Source: Murimonas intestini (GTDB taxonomy: Bacteria; Bacillota; Clostridia; Lachnospirales; Lachnospiraceae). From it: DNA of 64,000 bases. The DNA is taken from contig QGGY01000021.1 of the NCBI GenBank assembly GCA_003148945.1, positions 1-64,000 on the forward strand. Reading direction: 5' to 3'. Of this stretch, positions 24,931-34,156 are shown piece after piece. A program made the position numbers and the translations under genes. The notes under the pieces were generated by a model. The model searched no databases. It saw only the letters and a list, made by a program, of their open reading frames with translations, and had not been told where the DNA came from. Each line of letters opens with the position of its first letter. The first letter of the stretch is position 1.

Positions 24931-24966
24931 AGCGCACATTTCTATTAGGATTTGTGTGCTTTTTTC
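24931..24966 (+). terminator. Intrinsic terminator of uxaC
   Basis: AGCGCACA (24931-24938) pairs with TGTGTGCT (24953-24960), with one G-U pair, and is followed directly by TTTTTT. It marks the end of the GC-richer hexuronate locus before the AT-rich insert. Confidence 0.8.
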
Positions 24967-25066
24967 TATATAAAAATGAATGCTGTGTAACTTTTGATTT
25001 TTAATAATGAACATCTATTGCAAAACCTTTTTCAAACATATATCATGTAATCAAAGAGGTGATAAA

Positions 25067-25651
25067 GTGCAGATAAAAAAAGATGAGGTTCGATTAAAAA
25101 TCCTTGAAGTTGCTGCAGACGAATTTCTGAAAAGAGGATATGAAAATGCGTCTATGCGTATAATTGCTCAAAAAGCACATACAACACAAGGGAATATTTA
25201 TCATTACTTCCAGAGTAAAGAAATACTTTTGGAAGAAATACTTCTGCCGACAATTGAGAATATAGAATGCATGATGTCAAAGCATATAGAGGGTGAAAAA
25301 GCTAATCTAATGACAAAGGAGCAGGCTTTAAAAGAAATGAAAGAGATAGAACATGATTTTGACAGGAGCAAACTTGGCTGTTTCTTTGATAAAAAAGTTA
25401 TCATACTTCTGAAATTAGAAAGCTCGCATTTGCTGGCGCGAAAGGAAAAAATATTATATTCTCTTACCGAACATTTACAGGAATATTTCAATATCAATGA
25501 TGACTCTCATTATTCAGAAATTGTACTTAATATGTTAATAGAATGTGTGAAACACGTCTTAATCGAACACGAAAATTTGAACGATGCCAAAGCGGAATTT
25601 TTTAAATTTTTTAACGTTTTATTCAATGGCATTATCAGTCAAATAAGATAA
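25067..25651 (+). CDS. TetR-family transcriptional regulator
   Basis: The protein (194 residues) has a typical N-terminal TetR helix-turn-helix: ILEVAADEFLKRGYENASMR, then IAQKAHTTQGNIYHYFQSKE. The C-terminal ligand domain has no recognisable specificity. I chose the GTG at 25067 because GAGGTG is five bases upstream and the HTH then starts about ten residues in; an open frame reaches back to 25007. It precedes a MacB-like ABC transporter on the same strand and probably regulates it. Base composition is clearly AT-richer than the uxa genes on the left. Confidence 0.88.
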   Translation: MQIKKDEVRLKILEVAADEFLKRGYENASMRIIAQKAHTTQGNIYHYFQSKEILLEEILLPTIENIECMMSKHIEGEKANLMTKEQALKEMKEIEHDFDRSKLGCFFDKKVIILLKLESSHLLARKEKILYSLTEHLQEYFNINDDSHYSEIVLNMLIECVKHVLIEHENLNDAKAEFFKFFNVLFNGIISQIR

Positions 25652-25724
25652 CTCGCTTGCATAAACAGTGTTCTTTTATGTACGTGTTTTTCTTATACTC
25701 ATTTTTAAGAAAGGAATAAAAGTT

Positions 25725-26426
25725 ATGTCAATTATACTTGCAAAAAATGCAACCAAAATGTATCAAAGCGGAGCAAGACAAACTTTTGCACTAAATGAAA
25801 TATCTTTTGGAATTGAAGATGGAGAATTTGTTGTGATATTGGGACAATCCGGGGCTGGAAAAAGCACCTTGTTGAATATTCTGGGCGGAATTGACTGCTT
25901 AAGCAGTGGGGAGATATTTGTAAATAATATACCACTTTCAAAAATGAAAGAAAATGAACTGGCCCGATACAGAGCTAACGATATAGGCTTTATCTTTCAG
26001 TTTTACAATCTTATTCCTACATTAACTGTATATGAAAATATCGCACTAATGAAGGACATTAAAGACGATATTTTAGACCCTGCCGCTATTTTGGACAGAG
26101 TTGGACTGAAACAGCATTTAAAAAAATTCCCCAGTCAATTATCGGGCGGAGAACAACAACGGGTTTCTATTGCCAGAGCGATTGTAAAAAATCCGGAAAT
26201 TCTTTTATGTGATGAGCCAACTGGTGCATTAGACAGCGAAACAGGGTGCATGGTGATGCAGCTGATACAAGATGTGTGCCGTGAGTATCACAAAACTGCT
26301 GTCGTTGTTACACATAATGCTAATATCGCAAAAGTGGCAGACAGGGTTATCCGGTTGAAAAACGGGCGGATTTCAGATGCTGCAGTCAATGAAAAACCTA
26401 TGAGTATAAAGGAGTTGGAGTGGTAA
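25725..26426 (+). CDS. ABC transporter ATPase, MacB/LolD-like
   Basis: This 233-residue nucleotide-binding protein has Walker A (GQSGAGKST), a Q-loop ([15 protein letters not shown]), the signature [14 protein letters not shown], Walker B ([12 protein letters not shown]) and an H-loop (VVVTHN). The sequence [16 protein letters not shown] with a short C-terminus is typical of the MacB/FtsE type that partners with FtsX-like permeases. I chose the ATG at 25725 after AAGAAAGGAAT. The stop codon overlaps the permease start (TAATG), so the two are coupled. Substrates of this group in Firmicutes are often antimicrobial peptides or lipids, but none is proven here. Confidence 0.92.
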   Translation: MSIILAKNATKMYQSGARQTFALNEISFGIEDGEFVVILGQSGAGKSTLLNILGGIDCLSSGEIFVNNIPLSKMKENELARYRANDIGFIFQFYNLIPTLTVYENIALMKDIKDDILDPAAILDRVGLKQHLKKFPSQLSGGEQQRVSIARAIVKNPEILLCDEPTGALDSETGCMVMQLIQDVCREYHKTAVVVTHNANIAKVADRVIRLKNGRISDAAVNEKPMSIKELEW

Positions 26427-28687
26427 TGCTAATTCGTAAAATGTTTCGTGATGTATGGAAAAACAAAGTCCCGTTTATTGCTGTTTTCTTGATGATGTTT
26501 GCTGGTAATTTTATCTTTTCTGGTATTACAGGTGAATATAATGGCATGAGTAAAACCTTTCATTCCTATATCGAGGAAACACATCTTGCGGATGCCTGGG
26601 TTCTGGGCGACAATTTCCAGTCATCGGATATAGATCAACTTAAAAAAAATCCTTCCATTGATGACGTGGAAAAAAGGGCATTATTGATTTCTGCGCCAAA
26701 GAGTGTTGATGATAAAACGATTGATTTATATGTTCTGGCTGGCGAAAATAATATTTCAGAATTAAAAATTCTTGACGGAAAAAAATATTCAAAAAATGAG
26801 TCGGGTATCTGGTTAGACGCTGTATTTGCAAAAGAAAATAATTATGAAGTAAAAGACAAGATTGAACTGGATATTGGCGGAAAAAAGATTGAAAAAGAAG
26901 TAGTTGGGTTATGTTATTCGCCAGAATATATTTACAGCATAAGGAATGGGGAATTTGTGCCAGACCATAAAAACAATGGTTTTGCCTTTATCAACGAAGG
27001 GGATATTAAAGAAATAGGAAAGATTCACTGGAATCAGCTGCTTATATCTGGTACAGGAAACCTGAAAAAAACAATCTCTAACACGTTAGAAGGAAACGAT
27101 ACTACCGTGGTGTTACAAAAAGACCATACAAGCTATTCCGTGATGAATGACGAAATTACACAGCATAAAGAAATAGGCTTGATTTTTGCAATGGTATTTT
27201 TGTTTATTGCCATTCTTGTTACAATTACAACCGTACACCGTCTATTAAATTCCCAGCGTCTGCAAATTGGGATATTAAAATCAATGGGCTTTCATAAAAG
27301 GTCATTGTATATTCACTACATATCACACAGTACTTTTGTTTGTCTTTTAGGTTCGGTTTTCGGTTGGTGTGCAGGATATATAACGCTGCCAAAGCTGTTG
27401 TTTCCGATCATGGAAGAAATGTATACTCTTCCAAAATTAAAGTCAGCTATGGTGGCAGGAAGCTGGCTGCTTCCCATTGCTTGTGCGTTGCTCTGTCTGG
27501 CTGTTTCATTGGCTGTATGTCACAAATATTTAAAAGAAAATGCTGCGAAAATATTATACTCAAACAGCGTAGAAAAAGAGTATAAAGAATTGCCGTTATC
27601 GTTTTTGTGGAAACATTTATCATTTTACGGACAATGGAATATGCGTGATATATTCCGAAATAAATTAAGAAGCAGCATGACTATTTTGGGTGTCATGGGG
27701 TGTGTTGCACTGCTCTTTTCTTCTTTTGGTTTGTTTGCTTCTATGAATCATATGTCCGAATGGACTTTTGATAAAGTACAAACTTATAACACAAAAGTAA
27801 CTGGAAATTATAGTGATGAAGAATTTAAAAATAAATTGCTTCAATCTATGTATGGCGAAGAATTGATGGAAACATCGGCAGAAATAAAATTTAACGGCAA
27901 AGAAGAAAACGCAGCTTTCACCGGCGTTGAAAGTCAAGATTTTATAAGGCTCTATGACAATGAGGGCAAAAAGATAGAATTGGAAGAAGGTATCGCCTTG
28001 TCCAGAAATACCGCGAATAAATTAGGAATTGAAGTGGGTGACCGATTAATGTGGAAATTTACCGGAAGTGATGAATGGTATCTTGAAGTTGTAAAGCATA
28101 TTGTCCGTACACCTATGACGCAGGGTATTACGATGTTGAAAAGTGAAATGGACGCAGAAGGTATCCCTTTTCATACTACTTCTATTATCGGAGAGAAACC
28201 TGATAAATTGCTCACTAATTCAGATTATGTAGACAGTGTACAGCATAAATCCGATTTAAAATATGCTCTTGATATGATGTTAAATGCATCTGTTATGTTG
28301 AGTGTTCTTTTCTTAGTATTTGCTGTCTTACTCGGCAGTGTAATACTGTATAATTTGGGAACATTATCTTATATGGAACGGTATCGAGATATGGCAACGT
28401 TGAAAGTATTAGGTTTTCATAATTTAAGGATTAAAAAACTGATGATACAACAAAATTTATGGCTTACGATTGCAGGAATTATTATAGGATTACCAACTGG
28501 ATATGGCTTGACAATCTTAATGCTTAGTACAGTACAGGATTCGATTGATATTAGCGTATATATTCCAGCGTATGCTTATATTATCAGTATTTTAGGTACA
28601 TTTTTCTTGTCGTGGATGATCAGTAAATTACTTTCAAGGAAAATATATCATATTGATATGATATCCGCTTTAAAAATCAATGATTAA
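26426..28687 (+). CDS. FtsX/MacB-type ABC transporter permease
   Basis: The 753-residue membrane protein has an N-terminal transmembrane helix, a large extracytoplasmic region (about residues 50-245), three helices (about 250-375), a second extracytoplasmic region and three C-terminal helices. This is the duplicated FtsX layout of large Firmicutes permeases. Segments such as LQIGILKSMGFHKRSLYIHY and YRDMATLKVLGFHNLRI mark the two FtsX domains. GGAG lies five bases before the ATG, which shares its A with the ATPase stop. With TetR and the ATPase it makes a three-gene, AT-rich cassette. It could export or respond to a peptide or lipid; the sequence does not tell which. Confidence 0.9.
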   Translation: MLIRKMFRDVWKNKVPFIAVFLMMFAGNFIFSGITGEYNGMSKTFHSYIEETHLADAWVLGDNFQSSDIDQLKKNPSIDDVEKRALLISAPKSVDDKTIDLYVLAGENNISELKILDGKKYSKNESGIWLDAVFAKENNYEVKDKIELDIGGKKIEKEVVGLCYSPEYIYSIRNGEFVPDHKNNGFAFINEGDIKEIGKIHWNQLLISGTGNLKKTISNTLEGNDTTVVLQKDHTSYSVMNDEITQHKEIGLIFAMVFLFIAILVTITTVHRLLNSQRLQIGILKSMGFHKRSLYIHYISHSTFVCLLGSVFGWCAGYITLPKLLFPIMEEMYTLPKLKSAMVAGSWLLPIACALLCLAVSLAVCHKYLKENAAKILYSNSVEKEYKELPLSFLWKHLSFYGQWNMRDIFRNKLRSSMTILGVMGCVALLFSSFGLFASMNHMSEWTFDKVQTYNTKVTGNYSDEEFKNKLLQSMYGEELMETSAEIKFNGKEENAAFTGVESQDFIRLYDNEGKKIELEEGIALSRNTANKLGIEVGDRLMWKFTGSDEWYLEVVKHIVRTPMTQGITMLKSEMDAEGIPFHTTSIIGEKPDKLLTNSDYVDSVQHKSDLKYALDMMLNASVMLSVLFLVFAVLLGSVILYNLGTLSYMERYRDMATLKVLGFHNLRIKKLMIQQNLWLTIAGIIIGLPTGYGLTILMLSTVQDSIDISVYIPAYAYIISILGTFFLSWMISKLLSRKIYHIDMISALKIND

Positions 28688-28803
28688 TCACGGCATTATA
28701 TTTCTGTATTGTGTGATATATCTAAATAGTTGGTGATAACATTGGGAATATTTTAATCGTATCTTTTGCAGAGAGTGAAGAAGAGATTTTCCAACAAACT
28801 CGA

Positions 28804-28844
28804 AGAATCGCCAGAACCAGCAATTTGCTGGAACTGGCAATTCT
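28804..28844 (+). terminator. Long hairpin after the ABC transporter cassette
   Basis: 28804-28822 pairs with 28826-28844 (AGAATCGCCAGAACCAGC against GCTGGAACTGGCAATTCT) with a two-base internal loop and one mismatch. No T-run follows, so it may be a weak bidirectional terminator or a small repeat. The rest of the 197-base gap 28688-28884 shows nothing else. Confidence 0.45.
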
Positions 28845-28884
28845 TAATTAATGCCTTATTTTACAGCACCTGTCATTTCCCGGT

Positions 28885-30648
28885 TCAGTCTCCGGGTTTC
28901 CAGTAGACAAGGGTTCCCCGGTAATCATATCTGTAATGATAATTTCCATCCTGTTTCTTTATAAAGTACTTTCTCAGAATTTTTTCGATCTTCTCCCCGT
29001 GCTCTTCCATCTCATCCTGGCGGTTATACAGACAGGAGGTGCCGTACTGTACGACCTGATCCCAGTCCCCAAAAGAGATATCTTTTGAGAGAGGTATGAC
29101 CTTCACATTTGCGTCGATTCCCATCTGGTACAGAATATTCACAAAATAGATGTAGTCTTTTTTATCATAGACCAGTCTGACCCCGAGCTGCTCCTCCATC
29201 TCCAGATAGTACTTCTCTATCTCTCCCATACCCATACCGATGATACACATTTTTCCTGCCATCCGGTCCATCTTTTCCAGACATTCCCTCAGATGCAGCA
29301 TTCTGTAAAAACAATTATATCCAAATATCACATCATATTTTCTATCAGCCTCAAAATCTTCCCATTTACAGCACACTGTATTGATTTCCGTCTTTCCCAG
29401 CTCTCTGGACCATCTATTGATAAACCTCAGGACATCAGGGGAAATATCAAGACATGTCAGTTCCCGGCAGATATCAGCCAGGTCCATGGTGTAATTCCCC
29501 CATCCCGGGCCTATCTCCAGCACCGTCTCCTGACTGAGGCCGGAAATCACCTCACATACCGCAGATGACATCTTTACCGCCCACGGATCCTGCTGATATG
29601 TCTTTCGTTTCTCCATGAAACGGTGCCAAAAGTCGATCTCCGCCTGGTCGTCTGACAACCTCTGGCTGTAGGTCCCGTCATCTCTTTTTAACGCCTCCTG
29701 CCACAGCAGCGCAAAATCTTCCTTTAAGTCGGCACGCCCACCTCTGTCTCTTTCTCTCCCGGCCCTGATCAGGTATTTCAACACTCTTTTCATTTCCAGT
29801 GTCTCATCCTCCCTGCGGTACATCAAAAACTTCTGCACAATTCCCGGCGCCTCCAGCCTGAGAATCTTCATGCCAGAATGTTCTTTGATAAATGAAGTGA
29901 TATCTTCCATAAACACAGCAGTACCTGCCCCTTCATCCACAAGTATCAGTGCTTCTAAATAATTTGCTGCTCCGGCTGCCACATGAGGAGTAAATCCTAC
30001 ATTTCTGCAGATCCTGTAGAATTCCCAGTATCCTGCCCCCTCCATCTGTCCTTCCATTCCCGCCAGAATAAGAGGGATCTCCTTCAAGTCCTCCAGACGC
30101 AGCCGGCTCTTACCTGCCAGCGCGGAGCCGGCAGGTACCACCAGGCTGATTCCTGTATGGTATGCAGGCAGTATCTCCATCCCCTGTGTCTCCTCATAGA
30201 CCGGATTATCTGTAACCAGAAGCGAAAGCCTTCCCTGTTTTAAGCGCTCCAGCAGTCCCTTTGGTTCGCCTGCAGCCAGATGAAATTCCATCTGGGCATG
30301 CATCCGGCGAATATCCCGAAGGAGCGGTGAGATCCATTCATAGTCCTGGAGTTGGGAGATTCCCACCGTAAATGATTCTGTGTGCTCTCTCTGAAAATCC
30401 CCCAGATTTTCTGTAACTTTCTGGTACCGGCCTATCAGCTGTTTCATTTCTTCATATAAATATCTGCCTGCTTCCGTAACTTCTATGCCATTACTTTTCC
30501 GAACAAACAGCTGTACATCCAGTTCTTTCTCTATCGCCGCTATCTGCTGGGTCACTGCTGCCTGGCTCACAAAATACTTTCTGGCTGCTCCTGTAAAGCT
30601 TTTCTCCTCCACAGCCGTCAGGAAATACTGGATTCTGTTTGCATTCAT
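28885..30648 (-). CDS. LysR-family regulator fused to a SAM-dependent methyltransferase
   Basis: Two complete domains are fused. Residues 1-300 are a full LysR regulator: a helix-turn-helix (MNANRIQYFLTAVEEKSFTG, then FVSQAAVTQQIAAIEKEL) and a type-2 periplasmic-binding-like effector domain. After a charged linker, residues about 330-587 form a class I methyltransferase with motif I VLEIGPGWGNYTMDLA near residue 375, the acidic motif II in LTCLDIS, and KYDVIFGYNCFYRML further on. I chose ATG 30648, preceded by AGGAGGAGAAAG; the longer frame has no site. It is the last gene of a cobalamin-riboswitch operon encoding a metal/peptide-type ABC importer. The fusion is unusual, and the target of methylation and the effector are unknown. 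Confidence 0.88.
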   Translation of the reverse strand: MNANRIQYFLTAVEEKSFTGAARKYFVSQAAVTQQIAAIEKELDVQLFVRKSNGIEVTEAGRYLYEEMKQLIGRYQKVTENLGDFQREHTESFTVGISQLQDYEWISPLLRDIRRMHAQMEFHLAAGEPKGLLERLKQGRLSLLVTDNPVYEETQGMEILPAYHTGISLVVPAGSALAGKSRLRLEDLKEIPLILAGMEGQMEGAGYWEFYRICRNVGFTPHVAAGAANYLEALILVDEGAGTAVFMEDITSFIKEHSGMKILRLEAPGIVQKFLMYRREDETLEMKRVLKYLIRAGRERDRGGRADLKEDFALLWQEALKRDDGTYSQRLSDDQAEIDFWHRFMEKRKTYQQDPWAVKMSSAVCEVISGLSQETVLEIGPGWGNYTMDLADICRELTCLDISPDVLRFINRWSRELGKTEINTVCCKWEDFEADRKYDVIFGYNCFYRMLHLRECLEKMDRMAGKMCIIGMGMGEIEKYYLEMEEQLGVRLVYDKKDYIYFVNILYQMGIDANVKVIPLSKDISFGDWDQVVQYGTSCLYNRQDEMEEHGEKIEKILRKYFIKKQDGNYHYRYDYRGTLVYWKPGD

Positions 30649-31429
30649 CTTTCTCCTCCTGTCCGAAATTACTAAAACTGTCCACAAGTTCCTTCGTAAA
30701 GGGATGTCCCGGATTATGTATGATCTGCTCTGTATCACCGCTTTCTACAAACTTTCCCCGGCTCATAATGCTGATCCTGTCACAAAACCAGCCCAACACT
30801 TCCAGATCATGTGATATAAACAGATAAGTCAGATCCAGTTTATTTCTCAGGTCCTTCAGCAGGCACATGACATGGGCCTGGATCGACACATCCAGCATGG
30901 AGGTCGGCTCATCCAGGATCAGCACCTTCGGATCCAGTGTCAGAGCTCTCGCTATCATGATTCTCTGTGCCTCTCCGCCGCTTATCTGGTGGGGATATCT
31001 GGACAGGAGACCTGTGGATACTCCCACCAGATCAAACAGCTCTTCGATGCGCTGCTGCATTTTTTTCTGTTCCCTGTACACCCGATGTATCTTCATAGGC
31101 TCCGTCATGCTGAAAAGGATCTTCTTCTGCGGATCTAATGAAGACTCAGGATGCTGGAATATCATCTGCATCTTTTTCCTGTGCTCCCGCATCTGCCCCA
31201 TGGTAAGCCCGGAAATCTTCTGCCCGTCAAGCCAGACAGCTCCTTCGTCCGGATCTTCCAGCCCCATCAGCATGCGGGCAATTGTAGATTTACCGCAGCC
31301 GCTGTTTCCGGCAATTCCCAGTATCTCACCCTTCCCTATCTCAAAAGATACGCCACTGACCGCATCTACATGGTGCTTTCTGATCACTCCGCTGCAGTAA
31401 TGCTTGCTCAGATGTTCGGCTTTAAGCAT
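30491..31429 (-). CDS. Nik/Dpp/Opp-type ABC importer ATPase (second, F/E-like)
   Basis: This 312-residue ATPase has Walker A (GNSGCGKST), signature ISGGEAQRIMIARAL and Walker B (VLILDEPTSMLD). It pairs with the ATPase at 31422, as the two different ATPases do in nickel and oligopeptide importers. The recognisable protein ends near HPFTKELVDSFSNFG. The reading frame then runs another 56 or so residues through the start of the LysR-methyltransferase gene, giving a 158-base overlap. That tail (Cys- and Gly-rich, low similarity to anything) looks like read-through after loss of an earlier stop. The start overlaps the other ATPase gene by eight bases. Confidence 0.9.
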   Translation of the reverse strand: MLKAEHLSKHYCSGVIRKHHVDAVSGVSFEIGKGEILGIAGNSGCGKSTIARMLMGLEDPDEGAVWLDGQKISGLTMGQMREHRKKMQMIFQHPESSLDPQKKILFSMTEPMKIHRVYREQKKMQQRIEELFDLVGVSTGLLSRYPHQISGGEAQRIMIARALTLDPKVLILDEPTSMLDVSIQAHVMCLLKDLRNKLDLTYLFISHDLEVLGWFCDRISIMSRGKFVESGDTEQIIHNPGHPFTKELVDSFSNFGQEEKDECKQNPVFPDGCGGEKLYRSSQKVFCEPGSSDPADSGDRERTGCTAVCSEK

Positions 31430-32384
31430 ACAGAAAACACCTCACTTTCCTTCCGTCTGCCGACTGATAATCCCCCGGCTTCTCATGCACACATCTGGAA
31501 CATGCCCGGGGACACCTGGGATAAAAGACACATCCTTCTTTACTCTCTGACTCCTTATCTCTGTCCGGCAGCGGAATAGGCACCATCCCGTTGGACGGCA
31601 GTGACCTTACAAGCCCTTCCGTATAAGGATGAAGGGGCTGCCCCAGTACGCTGGAGGTATCTCCCTGTTCCAGGACCTCTCCCTGGTACAGGACAAGTAT
31701 CCTGTCACAGAGACGGCGGGCCAGCGCCACATCATGAGTTATAACTATCATACTTTTTATATCATTACATAGAATATCCTTCAGTACTCCATATACCTGT
31801 CTGCGCAGAATGGCATCCAGCCCTTTTGTGGGTTCATCTGCCAGGATCCATTTCGGTGAACCCATCAGGCCCAGAACGGAAATAATACGTTGGTTCATGC
31901 CGCCACTCATCTGAAATGAATATTTTCTCCCGGTCTCCCTGGAATCCTGGAAACCAAATCTTTTCATTAGGGCTTCATACCGTTTCTCCCCCTCTGCTTT
32001 TGCCGCTCCGCCGTGTGAGGTCACAGCTTCTATCAGCTGCTTTTTTATCCTTATGACAGGGTCCAGCGCCTCGGCGGGATTTTGAGGAATCAGCGCAATT
32101 TCTTTACCTCTGAAGGAATCCATCTGTTTTTCTGTATATGCGCTTATTTCTGTATCACCATAGAGGCATCTCCCCTCCACCTTGGCATTTGATGCCAGAA
32201 GTTTGAGGATCCCCATCCCAAGTACTGATTTTCCGCTTCCGCTCTCTCCTATCATACCAGTCACTTTTCCGGCTTCAAACACAGTGTTGACATCCTTCAC
32301 CGCCCTGACTTTTCCCTTGGCTGTCTCGAAACAGATATTATAATTCTCCAGGCTGATATTCTTGCCTAACTCTTTCTCACTCAT
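31422..32384 (-). CDS. Nik/Dpp/Opp-type ABC importer ATPase (first, D-like)
   Basis: The 320-residue protein carries Walker A (GESGSGKSV), Q-loop (LIPQNPAEALDP), signature MSGGMNQRI and Walker B (WILADEPTKGLD). The oligopeptide/dipeptide C-terminal extension ends with the Cys-rich CVFYPRCPRACSRC. This CxxxxxC.. pattern is common in OppD/DppD-type ATPases. I chose ATG 32384, after GGAGGG and overlapping the permease stop by eight bases; the open frame extends to 32408. It drives import with the two permeases upstream. Confidence 0.92.
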   Translation of the reverse strand: MSEKELGKNISLENYNICFETAKGKVRAVKDVNTVFEAGKVTGMIGESGSGKSVLGMGILKLLASNAKVEGRCLYGDTEISAYTEKQMDSFRGKEIALIPQNPAEALDPVIRIKKQLIEAVTSHGGAAKAEGEKRYEALMKRFGFQDSRETGRKYSFQMSGGMNQRIISVLGLMGSPKWILADEPTKGLDAILRRQVYGVLKDILCNDIKSMIVITHDVALARRLCDRILVLYQGEVLEQGDTSSVLGQPLHPYTEGLVRSLPSNGMVPIPLPDRDKESESKEGCVFYPRCPRACSRCVHEKPGDYQSADGRKVRCFLYA

Positions 32385-33201
32385 TAACGCTGTCCCTCCG
32401 TACATCAAATCTGTCTCTCAGCCAGTCTGCGATAATATTGATGCTCAGGGAAAGGCATACAATGCAGACACCCGGCGCCACCGCCAGAAGAGGATTCGTC
32501 CTGTAATAGCTCCTGGCATCATTGATCATAACACTCCAGTCAGGAGTGGGAGGCTGAAGGCCAAGTCCCAGAAAGCTCAGAGCTGCCACCGACATGATCG
32601 AGCCTGCTATCCTGGTAGCAAATATGATCGTGATACTGCTCAGAAGGTTGGGGGCGATATGCATAAACAGTATCCTGAAATTCCCTGCCCCCATCCCCTT
32701 AAGCCCTTCTATAAAAAGCTCCTGTTTCAATTTCATGACCTCTCCTCTGACAAGTCTTGAAAAGCCCACCCATGAAGTCAGCACCAGGGCCAGCAGCATA
32801 CTCTTCACTCCTGCTCCCATAAGTCCTGCTATGGCGATCATCATGGTCATGCCAGGAAGTCCCTGGAATACATTTGATACAGAGGTGATAAGAAGATCCG
32901 CCGCGCCGCCGAAATATCCGGCAGCCATACCGATCAGGCAGCCCAGTGCCATGGAAAGCCCCGTAGCCGCCAAAGCCAGCAGGATCGACTGACGCCCGCC
33001 ATACATGACACGGCTCAGCACATCACGTCCTATATTATCCGTCCCCAGCAGATGCTTTGCACTGGACATGGCAAGAGGGTTTTTCATATCGATCTGGTTC
33101 GGATCATAAGGCGCCAGAACCGGAGCCAGTATACTCATGAGCAGGATCACCGCCAGCAAAATGCATGCTGCTATAATGCCTGTTTTTTTCTTTTTTCCCA
33201 T
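32377..33201 (-). CDS. Nik/Dpp/Opp-type ABC importer permease (C-like)
   Basis: The 274-residue inner-membrane protein has an N-terminal transmembrane helix (IIAACILLAVILLMSILAPV), the linker HLLGTDNIGRDVLSRVMYGGR typical of DppC/NikC/OppC, and four or five further helices. The ABC-docking EAA-like loop is SFLGLGLQPPTPDWSVMI. The start ATG at 33201 overlaps the stop of the preceding permease (TGATG); a GTG three bases upstream is an alternative. With its neighbour it forms the transmembrane channel of the B12-controlled importer. Confidence 0.93.
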   Translation of the reverse strand: MGKKKKTGIIAACILLAVILLMSILAPVLAPYDPNQIDMKNPLAMSSAKHLLGTDNIGRDVLSRVMYGGRQSILLALAATGLSMALGCLIGMAAGYFGGAADLLITSVSNVFQGLPGMTMMIAIAGLMGAGVKSMLLALVLTSWVGFSRLVRGEVMKLKQELFIEGLKGMGAGNFRILFMHIAPNLLSSITIIFATRIAGSIMSVAALSFLGLGLQPPTPDWSVMINDARSYYRTNPLLAVAPGVCIVCLSLSINIIADWLRDRFDVRRDSVNE

Positions 33202-34151
33202 CACCCTATTTTTTCACCCGCCCTTATCTTTGGATTTATAACAAGATACAACAGATCTATGACAAGAGTCATGACTACATAAACAAGCGCTGTAAAAAGC
33301 ACATATGCCTGAACTACATAATAATCTCTCGACTTTACAGCAGATATAGCATAATTTCCAATACCCGGTATATTAAATATGACCTCTGCGATAGTAGAAC
33401 CTCCCAGTATCCCTGCAAAATAATTTCCAAGGAATGTTGTAATTGGAATCAGGGAGTTGCGGAATGCATGGCGCATTGTAACCTTCCTGGCATTCAGCCC
33501 CTTCGAGCTGGCTACTGTAACATACTGTTTCCCCAGTTCATCCAGAATAGAAGTCCTCGTCAGCCTGGCACAGACACCTATTGTTGATATGGCAACTGTG
33601 ATACCCGGCATTATATAGGAAGAAAAACCATTCAGGCCGCTTGTTGGCAGCAGATGAAGCTTTTCTACAAAAACCAGGATCAGCAGGATTGCCAGCCAGA
33701 ACCCCGGGACAGAGAGCATCAGCGTAGTCAGAAATCGCAGCGCATGGTCGACAGGCCCATCCCGGCGCATGGCCATCAAAATTCCAAAAAGCAGGCCGAA
33801 TACTACTGTAAGCGCCATTCCGAAGCAGGCCAGACGGATCGTATACGGCAGACGGTATGCCATTTGTTCTTTTATTTCTTTATTCGTAAAAAAGGAACGC
33901 CCCAGCTCTCCTGTAAGGGCATTCTTCAGCCATTTAACATATTGTACGGGTACTGGATCATCCAGTCCCAGCCTTTCCCGCACTATATCATACTCCTTCT
34001 GGTCTATGATCTGCGTCCCGTCCGGATTGAGGATGGCCTCCACCGGATCTCCCGGGGAAGCCATTCCAAGCATAAATGCCAGCACTGAAATACCAAACAG
34101 GACAGGGACCAGCATCAGAAGCTTTTTCCCTATATATTTTAGAACTGCCAT
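33201..34151 (-). CDS. Nik/Dpp/Opp-type ABC importer permease (B-like)
   Basis: The 316-residue permease has the DppB/NikB/OppB hallmarks: an N-terminal helix (KLLMLVPVLFGISVLAFML), the DPVPVQYVKWLKNALTGELG segment and the docking loop ending GGSTIAEVIFNIPGIGNYAI. Six membrane segments are predicted from hydrophobicity. It starts six bases after the stop of the binding-protein gene with only a weak ribosome-binding site, so it is probably made by coupling. The family alone does not say whether the cargo is a peptide, nickel, cobalt or a metallophore. Confidence 0.93.
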   Translation of the reverse strand: MAVLKYIGKKLLMLVPVLFGISVLAFMLGMASPGDPVEAILNPDGTQIIDQKEYDIVRERLGLDDPVPVQYVKWLKNALTGELGRSFFTNKEIKEQMAYRLPYTIRLACFGMALTVVFGLLFGILMAMRRDGPVDHALRFLTTLMLSVPGFWLAILLILVFVEKLHLLPTSGLNGFSSYIMPGITVAISTIGVCARLTRTSILDELGKQYVTVASSKGLNARKVTMRHAFRNSLIPITTFLGNYFAGILGGSTIAEVIFNIPGIGNYAISAVKSRDYYVVQAYVLFTALVYVVMTLVIDLLYLVINPKIRAGEKIG

Positions 34152-34156
34152 ATTTT

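Noticed and set aside
25007-25066. N-terminal extension of the TetR protein
   Set aside because: The upstream ATG has no ribosome-binding site, and a correctly spaced GAGGTG supports the GTG start at 25067.
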